DNA of 5,239 bases, from assembly GCA_938083405.1 (NCBI GenBank), contig CALKCV010000429.1, positions 1 to 5,239 on the forward strand, given 5' to 3'. The notes under the pieces are model-generated. The model saw only the letters and a list, made by a program, of their open reading frames with translations. It ran no database searches and was not told the origin of the DNA. The DNA is from an uncultured Microcoleaceae cyanobacterium (GTDB lineage Bacteria > Cyanobacteriota > Cyanobacteriia > Cyanobacteriales > Microcoleaceae). A program made the translations under genes and the position numbers. Below are positions 1-4,864 of this stretch, piece after piece (positions within the stretch are counted from its first letter, which is position 1; each line of letters opens with the position of its first letter).

Positions 1-1
1 C

Positions 2-1309
2 AGCATTACACTTGTCAGTCTTGCTAAAAGTAGCATCGTTGCTTTAACTATACAATTTATCGGTCTTGTTCTCACTTATTTGCTTCAAATATCTCTTGCC
101 CATTGGATGGGGAAAACTGAATATGGCATCTATGAATATGTTTTCAGTTGGTCTCTATTATTAGCAATTCCTACAGCACTTGGTTTACCTCGCGCTGTGG
201 TGCGCTTTATAAGTGAATACAGGGTTAAACAAGAGTTGGGTTTATTGCGGGGACTCATCCTCGCTAGCTGGTTGTTAACAGTGTCAGCGGGTTTGTTAGT
301 CTCTCTCGCAGGTGCAGGCATTATTTTGTTACTTAACAATTATCATAACTTTACATATGCTTCCGCTTTGCTGGTCGGAATTTGGTTGGTTCCTCTACTG
401 GCTTTAGTGCAGTTACAGCAGAATATGGGAAGGGGGGCACAGAATATTACTTTAGCTTACGCACCGACTAAAATCCTCTGGCCGATTTTATTAATTGCAG
501 GAGGCTTTGTCCTGTTTAACCAACAAAATTCTTCCAGCATCCCAATTATCTGTATGGCAATAGTAACATTGTTAAGTGCTATTTTAATTCAAAGTGGATT
601 AATTTGGATCGAGTTTGACTCGGAGACTTCTTATACTAAGCCGATGTACGCAACTCGTGAGTGGTTAACAGTTGCCCTTCCTTTGTTATTTCATAATACG
701 TTCCAAAATCTTCTCAAACAAACAGATATTGTGATGCTAGGCTTGTTGGTCGGAGCAGGAGCAGTAGGAATCTACAGTGCTGCTAGTAAGACAGCTATGT
801 GGGCTAGTTTTATTTTACAAACTATCAATATTGTTGCTGCCCCTGCTTTTGCCATCCTCCACACCCAAGGCGATCGCCAAGAGTTACAAAAAGTAGTTTC
901 AACTGTAACGCTGTGGATTTTTGCCCCATCAATTATCATTGCTTTGTGCTTGATTCTCTTTTCCAAGCAGTTTCTAGGAGTTTTTGGAGCAGAATTTGTG
1001 GCTGCTGATTTGGTTTTAAAAATTTTGGTAATCGGACAGCTAGTTAATGCATTGTGCGGTTCTGTAGGCAATTTAATCACCATGACTGGTCATCAAAATC
1101 AGGCTCTTAAGGTATCTAGTTGTTGTGCTTTAATTAATCTAGTTTTGAATGTCATTAGTATTCATTTTTTTGGTACTCTTGGAGCCGCAATTAGTACCTG
1201 TTTTACCATAATAGTAAGGAATATTTGGATGACTGTTTTAGTAGTAAAACTTTTGAAAATTAATCCCTTATTTTTTTCTTTCGTTTTTCGGATTTTCTCG
1301 AATAAATAA
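2..1309 (+). CDS. Polysaccharide/oligosaccharide flippase (Wzx/RfbX-like, MVF/MATE-type), 5' end outside window
   Basis: Integral membrane protein expected to flip lipid-linked sugar units across the inner membrane during exopolysaccharide, O-antigen or capsule assembly. The frame is open from base 2, giving 435 visible residues. A TTG at base 80 is not the likely start, because the 26 codons before it continue a typical flippase first helix (AKSSIVALTIQFIGLVLTYL), so the real start is upstream of the window. About 12 hydrophobic helices are visible, for example at residues 11-30, 46-62, 84-111, 118-136, 158-173, 181-203, 301-320, 336-360, 371-389 and 392-417. Family-typical stretches are ARWMGKTEYG-like HWMGKTEYGIYEY (34-46), LLKQTDIVMLGLLVGAGAVG (237-256) and GNLITMTGHQNQ (356-367). 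The only HIP1 site in the left half lies inside it (870-877). The sugar substrate cannot be told from sequence; the neighbouring glycan genes, if any, lie to the left. The gene converges on the folate gene, with 115 bases between the stops and no clear hairpin terminator. Confidence 0.88.
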   Translation, partial: SITLVSLAKSSIVALTIQFIGLVLTYLLQISLAHWMGKTEYGIYEYVFSWSLLLAIPTALGLPRAVVRFISEYRVKQELGLLRGLILASWLLTVSAGLLVSLAGAGIILLLNNYHNFTYASALLVGIWLVPLLALVQLQQNMGRGAQNITLAYAPTKILWPILLIAGGFVLFNQQNSSSIPIICMAIVTLLSAILIQSGLIWIEFDSETSYTKPMYATREWLTVALPLLFHNTFQNLLKQTDIVMLGLLVGAGAVGIYSAASKTAMWASFILQTINIVAAPAFAILHTQGDRQELQKVVSTVTLWIFAPSIIIALCLILFSKQFLGVFGAEFVAADLVLKILVIGQLVNALCGSVGNLITMTGHQNQALKVSSCCALINLVLNVISIHFFGTLGAAISTCFTIIVRNIWMTVLVVKLLKINPLFFSFVFRIFSNK

Positions 1310-1411
1310 AATTGGGAACGCTCGAAATAACTTATTTGTAAATCAACTGCAACAGATTTAGTTAGCAACCCAATGTACGGGATGTAACGGATGGATTTTT
1401 GGCGTGAAAAC

Positions 1412-1446
1412 TAACAATTAACAATTAACAACTTACCATTAACAAT
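1412..1446. repeat. Heptanucleotide tandem repeat, five units
   Basis: Five consecutive 7-base units on the plus strand: TAACAAT, TAACAAT, TAACAAC, TTACCAT, TAACAAT. This is the short tandemly repeated repetitive (STRR) type common in cyanobacteria. The array overlaps the 3' end of the folate cyclo-ligase gene, supplying its stop codon (1425-1427) and last six codons. Two related arrays in this window have the same orientation. Confidence 0.9.
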
Positions 1447-2009
1447 TCATTTTCAGTACAAACTCCATGTAAACGTTTATCCCAAACATCGACGGGTAAT
1501 TCTGGTAAGAAAGCAAAGTCAAAGACAATGCCAATAGTAGGTTTAGATGCCCATTCTGGCAAACTCAACATCCGATCGTAAAACCCGCCCCCATAACCTA
1601 CGCGATAACCGCGCCGATCGCAACCAACGGCGGGGACGAGGATTAAGTCAACTTCCCAGGGGTCCAAAATTGTAGCATCTTCTTCTGGTTCGAGAATGCC
1701 ATAAGCCCCTTTCGCCAGAATGTCTCCCGGTTGCCAGAGATGCCAGGAGAGAGACTCGCCAACGCAACGGGGAAAACCCCAAGATTTGCTCGCGGGATTA
1801 AAACCCTCCAGAGACTCGGTGAATAAAGGTTTGAGGTCCGGTTCTTGGCGAAAGCTGAAATAAGCCAAAATAGTTTTAGCTTCAATTAAGGCCCCAGAAG
1901 TTCTTAAGTGGGAGACGAGACGATCGCTCTTTTGTCTCCATTCGGTGGGGGACAAAGATTGACGTTGTTTGAGGAGCGATCGTCTAATTGTTAATTTAGA
2001 CACGTTCAT
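1425..2009 (-). CDS. 5-formyltetrahydrofolate cyclo-ligase (5,10-methenyltetrahydrofolate synthetase)
   Basis: Cytosolic enzyme (EC 6.3.3.2; E. coli homologue ygfA/fau) that uses ATP to convert 5-formyl-THF to 5,10-methenyl-THF, recovering a dead-end folate for one-carbon metabolism. At 194 residues it has the normal family length. The N-terminal basic segment RRSLLKQRQSLS (9-20) matches the nucleotide-binding start of the family. KGAYGILEPEE (100-110) is the usual G-x-x-G-I-x-E-P stretch. The diagnostic signature spans 124-148, with LVPAVGCDRRGYRVGYGGG followed by FYDRML. The C-terminus DKRLHGVCTENEL (177-189) is also typical. The ATG at 2007-2009 gives the full N-terminus; there is no clear Shine-Dalgarno sequence, and a small palindrome sits 4 bases upstream. 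The gene stands alone and faces away from the acetyltransferase remnant. Oddity: its last six residues (LLMVSC) and its stop codon are encoded by a heptamer repeat array that has replaced or extended the original 3' end. Confidence 0.95.
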   Translation of the reverse strand: MNVSKLTIRRSLLKQRQSLSPTEWRQKSDRLVSHLRTSGALIEAKTILAYFSFRQEPDLKPLFTESLEGFNPASKSWGFPRCVGESLSWHLWQPGDILAKGAYGILEPEEDATILDPWEVDLILVPAVGCDRRGYRVGYGGGFYDRMLSLPEWASKPTIGIVFDFAFLPELPVDVWDKRLHGVCTENELLMVSC

Positions 2010-2013
2010 AGTA

Positions 2014-2027
2014 ATCGCTAAAGCGAT
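2014..2027. repeat. Perfect 14-bp inverted repeat just upstream of the folate gene start
   Basis: ATCGCT-AA-AGCGAT: two perfect 6-base arms around a 2-base centre, ending 4 bases before the ATG of the minus-strand cyclo-ligase gene (2007-2009). It falls where a ribosome binding site would be, so it could form a small hairpin in the leader or be a protein-binding palindrome. It also resembles a pair of half HIP1 sites (GCGAT), which may be all it is. No function is proven. Confidence 0.45.
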
Positions 2028-2124
2028 GCAAATTAGTATTTTTCAAACATAACCAACTTTAACACAAATTGCTATAGTTGTTAATAATTAATTTCCAAGC
2101 CTCCCTCTCCCACCGAAAATAAGA

Positions 2125-2253
2125 ATGGCTCTCTATCTTCGTCTGGCTACAGTCGAAGATAGAGCGGAAATTATTCAATTACAGAGTAGTTTTCTTCGAG
2201 TTTTGTCATCTAAAGATTATCGACGAGAGCAAATTGAATCTTTTTTTTTTTAG
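2125..2253 (+). pseudogene. N-terminal fragment of a GNAT N-acetyltransferase gene
   Basis: Open frame of 42 codons from ATG 2125 to TAG 2251-2253. It begins MALYLRLATVEDRAEIIQLQ and continues SSFLRVLSSKDYRREQIES before running into three Phe codons in a T10 tract and a stop. The opening I/L-R-x-A-T-x-E-D-R-x-x-I-x-x-L-Q followed by S-x-x-x-L-S-x-x-x-Y-x-x-x-Q-I-E is the usual first strand and helices of small cyanobacterial GNAT acetyltransferases of about 150-170 residues. The acetyl-CoA-binding part (R/Q-x-x-G-x-G/A) is absent, so the product cannot be an active acetyltransferase. The homology ends at about base 2241, where IS1-transposase remnant sequence begins, which suggests the gene was broken by insertion followed by deletion. 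It is divergent from the folate cyclo-ligase gene. A short new protein being made from it is possible but not supported. Confidence 0.7.
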
Positions 2254-2473
2254 ATTCTTATTCAGAAGTAATTCCCAGCAAACGTCATAAATCAGTAGGG
2301 AAAAAACTTGTTTAATGGATCGTATAGAAATATTTAATCATACCATGAGGCAAAGAATCAGTAGATTAGTGAGGAAAACATTATCTTTTTCTCACTAATC
2401 AGAAAATCGTAAAGGAGCTATTTGGAATTTTATTCATCATTATAATAAATCTTTATCTTTGTCTGGCTTATGA
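2253..2473 (+). pseudogene. Decayed C-terminal remnant of an IS1-family transposase
   Basis: Two reading frames together give the end of a cyanobacterial IS1-type (InsB-like) transposase. Bases 2253-2303 read DSYSEVIPSKRHKSVGK. From 2306, shifted by one base, the sequence reads TCLMDRIEIFNHTMRQR and then ISRLVRKTLSFSH. A TAA stop (2396-2398) interrupts, followed in the same frame by SENRKGAIWNFIHHYNKSLS and a TGA at 2471-2473. This follows the family pattern of V-I-P...H-x-x-V-G-K-E-T-G-x-T-x-x-I-E-R-x-N-x-T-x-R-Q-R...R-L-V-R-K-T-L-S-F-S-K...N-H-I-G-A-I-W-x-F-I-H-H-Y-N; the pattern is from memory of the family. The Glu at 2327-2329 is at the expected catalytic Glu of the DDE set. Decay is by one lost base in the A-run at 2301-2306 plus point changes. 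The N-terminal zinc-finger/helix-turn-helix half and the first catalytic Asp residues are missing, so the element is dead. Confidence 0.85.
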
Positions 2474-2499
2474 AACCGCCACTATTTGTAACCCACTAC

Positions 2500-2623
2500 T
2501 AGGGCATCTAGCCTAAAATTGTGGGTAAATTTTTTGGATTTCTTATTACAACTAACAACTAACAACTAACAATTGACAAAAAGCTTTAATATTTTTACCA
2601 ACATTTTTAACCTAGATGCCCTA
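2500..2623. mobile_element. MITE-like inverted-repeat element, about 124 bp, with heptamer repeats in its loop
   Basis: The left arm 2500-2535 starts TAGGGCATCTAG. The right arm 2588-2623, read on the other strand, starts with the same 12 bases. Over 36 positions the two arms agree at 29, with the outer 12 identical. Both ends carry a TA, which would fit a TA target duplication as made by IS630/Tc1-type transposases, but TA could equally belong to the repeat. There is no coding capacity. The 52-base centre contains the heptamer array at 2548-2575. The element sits between the IS1 remnant and the 3' end of the dehydrogenase gene (stop 2642-2644). As RNA it would form a long hairpin in either direction, so it may also act as a transcription terminator for the minus-strand operon. 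Confidence 0.65.
2548..2575. repeat. Heptanucleotide tandem repeat, four units
   Basis: Three perfect ACAACTA units and one ACAATTG, which is the TAACAAC heptamer in another phase. It has the same orientation as the arrays at 1412 and 4801. It lies inside the loop of the inverted-repeat element, some 67 bases past the dehydrogenase stop codon in the direction of transcription. Confidence 0.9.
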
Positions 2624-2641
2624 CTTCTTCACTACCCAAAA

Positions 2642-3595
2642 CTAACTAATTATCTCTCGCAAAGTTTCCTCCACTGACAGCGGCTGCCATCCCAACTCCC
2701 GACGCGCTTTCCCACCGTCGATACGCACGCAGCGATCGTAGAGGTAATGCACTCGCTCTCGACTTAGGGGCGGGTTCCAGGAAAACAACCGCCCCGCTAC
2801 GTCTAATATATTACCAACAACCCTGACTAAAGCTTCTGGAACTTCCGTCGGTTCTGGAATGCCGGTCTCCCGGGAGAGAAGGGCAAACATTTCTCTGGTA
2901 GTAAGTTCCCCCGTCGAAATGATGTAATGCTCCCCCGGTTTGCCTTTCTCGATCGCCAATAGCATCGCCGTTACTAAGTCGTCAACGCGAACTATACCAG
3001 TCACGCGATCGCCTCCTACCCAGAATTTTAATTTGCCCTGCCGAAACAGATCGAATATCGGCCCGAAGTGCGGATCGCCTTTGCCAAAAATTCCCGACGG
3101 CATCAAACTCACTACCGGCAAACCTTCGGCGGCGAAGCGGTCTGCTATTTCTTGGGCTTGGTATTTGGTGCGATCGTAGGCCGAGGAAAAGTCTTTCTGG
3201 GTTCTTTGAAAACTCTCATCTATTACCTTCCCCTGGGTATCGCCGAACACTCCAATAGTGCTGCAGTAAACAACTTTGGAAACTCCCGCATCTCTGGCAG
3301 TTTCCATCACTGCCTTAGTGCCTTCGACGTTAGCGCGTTCCATTTTCGCCTCGTCCACCAAACCTAATTCTACATAAGCGGCGACGTGAAATACCGCATC
3401 CGCATCGGCGATCGCCCCTTTGAGAATTGAGCGATCGCTTACATCCCCATAAACCAACTTAACGTCGCAGTTAGCAAGGCGAGATAAATTGCTGCTGGGG
3501 CGGACTAAACCAGTTACGGAATGACCCCCCTCTAAAAGTGCTTTCACTAAATGAGAACCAGTAAACCCGCTGGCACCGGTGACAAATGCTTTCAT
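2642..3595 (-). CDS. NAD(P)-dependent epimerase/dehydratase, extended SDR (dihydroflavonol-reductase/HpnA-like; CerR-like candidate)
   Basis: Cytosolic oxidoreductase of 317 residues, the usual length for atypical/extended short-chain dehydrogenases. The Rossmann dinucleotide loop is TGASGFTG (6-13, the G-x-x-G-x-x-G motif). GDVSD (50-54) is at the adenine-contact position, and VFHVAA (68-73) is the usual strand-4 motif. The catalytic triad is visible as the CST segment (111-113) with Y140 and K144 (YDRTK). The C-terminal KARRELGWQP (296-305) is typical of DFR/3-beta-HSD-like SDRs. Its ATG overlaps the stop of the upstream GNAT-fold gene as ATGA, so the two are cotranslated; a weak GAG lies upstream of the start. 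The substrate is not shown by the sequence. Given the partner gene, reduction of an N-acylated keto-lipid (as the bacterial ceramide reductase CerR does) is an inference. A sugar-nucleotide or hopanoid-associated HpnA-like role is the main alternative. Three of the window's five HIP1 sites fall in this gene, which looks more GC-rich than its neighbours. Confidence 0.9.
   Translation of the reverse strand: MKAFVTGASGFTGSHLVKALLEGGHSVTGLVRPSSNLSRLANCDVKLVYGDVSDRSILKGAIADADAVFHVAAYVELGLVDEAKMERANVEGTKAVMETARDAGVSKVVYCSTIGVFGDTQGKVIDESFQRTQKDFSSAYDRTKYQAQEIADRFAAEGLPVVSLMPSGIFGKGDPHFGPIFDLFRQGKLKFWVGGDRVTGIVRVDDLVTAMLLAIEKGKPGEHYIISTGELTTREMFALLSRETGIPEPTEVPEALVRVVGNILDVAGRLFSWNPPLSRERVHYLYDRCVRIDGGKARRELGWQPLSVEETLREIIS
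3408..3438. repeat. Two HIP1 octamers (GCGATCGC) 23 bases apart
   Basis: Perfect HIP1 sites at 3408-3415 and 3431-3438, inside the dehydrogenase gene. The other perfect copies are at 870-877, 3005-3012 and 4369-4376. HIP1 is greatly over-represented in many cyanobacterial genomes, and its density here is the main base-level support for that origin. Confidence 0.95.
3592..3595 (-). promoter_or_regulatory. ATGA stop/start overlap, translational coupling
   Basis: On the minus strand the dehydrogenase ATG (3595-3593) shares two bases with the TGA stop (3594-3592) of the GNAT-fold gene. A 4-base overlap of this kind normally means that the ribosome ending the first gene restarts on the second, so the two products are made together and probably act in one pathway. 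Confidence 0.9.
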
Positions 3596-4728
3596 AGTTT
3601 TTTCTCATAAATTCGATACGTCTTACAAATACTTGCTCCCGTCGCTTCTATTACTTTGCGCGAAGGAATATTATCTTCCAAAACCCAGGAAAGTTCGGCT
3701 TTTTTATAAGTTTTTTTCTTAGTAGTTCCTCCTTGCATTCCTAAATAAATTACAGCTAGCGGTACCATTTTTCGCCGATATTCAGGCAAGGAACAAATAG
3801 CAATAACCCTCGCTTCCTTAATCTGGCGGCGATACCAGAGAAACTTAAGAACTCCCAACCAGTTTAATTTGCCGTTAACCCGTTTTAAAGCAACATTATA
3901 ATCTGGAAGCGCCATAAAAAAACCTACCATCTTGCCATTATCTTCCGCAATGCAAAATATGTTTGGATCCACTAGCTGTTGTAAATCTTTTGCCTCTTCG
4001 AGGAACTCTTCCTCAGTCCGGGCGGAGGAACTCCAGTTATCAGCAAAAGCCGTGGTAAATAGTTGGTAAAGACTGCGACAGTCTTCCTCGAATTCTTCAC
4101 CTTTTAGCCTTAGCGGGCGGAAGCTAATTCCCGACTTAGAAGCAATTTTATATCCCTTCTCATATTTCTCCGGTAACGGCTTTTGCAAATCTAAATCGTA
4201 GGCGTAGGCATCTTTAGCTTTTTGCCATCCCGCCCGTTCGATAAATTCTGGATAATAAGATGGGTTATAGGGCATCATTACGAAAGGCTGAGAATCAAAT
4301 ACATCTACTAATAAAAAACAATTATTATGGGTAGATAAATCGATGGGCCCTCGGACAGTTTTCATGTCGCGATCGCTCAACCATTCGGCAGCTTTATCTA
4401 ACAATCCCTTAGCCACTTCAAAGTCTTCCACGCATTCAAAATAACCAAACAATCCTATCTGTTTCTGTTCCCGTTCTATCAATCTTTTATTAATAGCAGC
4501 CACCACTCGTCCCAAAGCTTCCCCAGAAGTTTCCGAGACGGCGATAAATTCTTGGGTCTCTCCATATTCAAAAAACGTATTTTCTGGAGATAATTGTTTG
4601 GCGATGCTGCTGCGTAGAGGTTGAACCCAGTTGGGGTCTTTTTCGTAAACCTTTAAAGGCACGTTCAGAAACATTTCTTTTTCCGCAGCATTGGTAACTG
4701 GTTTTATTTTGATTTTTTTTTGGTTCAT
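3592..4728 (-). CDS. YghO/BcerS-like GNAT-fold acyltransferase family protein
   Basis: A 378-residue soluble protein of the family named after E. coli YghO and bacterial ceramide synthase (BcerS), usually annotated only as N-acetyltransferase or hypothetical. Family stretches in order are GRVVAAIN (73-80), IGLFGYFECVED (91-102), VRGPIDLSTHNNCFLLVDVF (125-144, counterpart of the common RGPxNxSxxxECGLLVxGF) and MMPYNPSYYPEFIERAGWQK (151-170) then AKDAYAY. The C-terminal half has a GNAT-like core: FCIAEDNGKMVGFFMALPDYN (from 258) and the final ELSWVLEDNIPSRKVIEATG (345-364) closing the acyl-CoA/ACP site. The length is normal and no signal peptide or membrane helix is visible. The ATG at 4726-4728 gives a family-like start. 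No good Shine-Dalgarno is present, and an A8 run lies just after the start. It is coupled by ATGA to the dehydrogenase and follows the hydroxylase gene after 136 bases. Known BcerS N-acylates 3-ketosphinganine; whether this member does is unproven, and its exact amine substrate is unknown. Confidence 0.8.
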   Translation of the reverse strand: MNQKKIKIKPVTNAAEKEMFLNVPLKVYEKDPNWVQPLRSSIAKQLSPENTFFEYGETQEFIAVSETSGEALGRVVAAINKRLIEREQKQIGLFGYFECVEDFEVAKGLLDKAAEWLSDRDMKTVRGPIDLSTHNNCFLLVDVFDSQPFVMMPYNPSYYPEFIERAGWQKAKDAYAYDLDLQKPLPEKYEKGYKIASKSGISFRPLRLKGEEFEEDCRSLYQLFTTAFADNWSSSARTEEEFLEEAKDLQQLVDPNIFCIAEDNGKMVGFFMALPDYNVALKRVNGKLNWLGVLKFLWYRRQIKEARVIAICSLPEYRRKMVPLAVIYLGMQGGTTKKKTYKKAELSWVLEDNIPSRKVIEATGASICKTYRIYEKKL

Positions 4729-4800
4729 CTTGAAATTAAATTAAAGTTACTTACTTGCTTTTCCTTCATATTTGCCAAAAGACCATTCATTGCGAGCGAC

Positions 4801-4835
4801 TAACAACTAACAACTAACAACTAACCACTGACACA
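4801..4835. repeat. Heptanucleotide tandem repeat, five units
   Basis: TAACAAC three times, then TAACCAC and TGACACA, which are degenerate units. It has the same orientation as the arrays at 1412 and 2548. It occupies the 136-base gap between the hydroxylase stop and the GNAT-fold start, about 30 bases past the hydroxylase stop. No promoter or terminator hairpin was recognised in this gap, so whether the hydroxylase is cotranscribed with the next two genes is open. Confidence 0.9.
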
Positions 4836-4864
4836 AAGCCCAACTTTTTAGGTTTTCTTCAACA

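Noticed and set aside
80..82. TTG as the start codon of the flippase
   Set aside because: The frame is open to the window edge and the 26 upstream codons encode the expected first membrane helix, so the gene is 5'-truncated by the window rather than starting here.
772..1083. Minus-strand frames opposite the flippase (also 130-339 and 1162-1368)
   Set aside because: They are antisense shadows of a membrane-protein gene and have no recognisable protein features.
1310..1411. Terminator between the convergent flippase and folate genes
   Set aside because: No GC-rich stem followed by a T run could be found in this stretch on either strand.
1643..1885. Minus-strand frame inside the folate cyclo-ligase gene
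   Set aside because: It is a shifted frame of a gene with a complete family signature and shows no motif of its own.
2077..2091. Heptamer-like GTTGTTA in the opposite orientation
   Set aside because: Only one good unit followed by general AT-rich sequence, which is not enough to call an array.
2940..3367. Two plus-strand open frames (2940-3179 and 3068-3367) opposite the dehydrogenase
   Set aside because: They lie entirely antisense to a gene with clear SDR motifs, resemble no family and have no ribosome binding site; they are shadows of the real gene.
4725..4769. 14-residue leader frame on the minus strand ending in a TGA that overlaps the GNAT-fold start codon
   Set aside because: The ATGA arrangement is suggestive, but a 45-base frame is common by chance, has no ribosome binding site and no attenuator-like codon run.
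1412..4835. CRISPR array
   Set aside because: The repeated units are 7 bases in direct tandem with no spacers.
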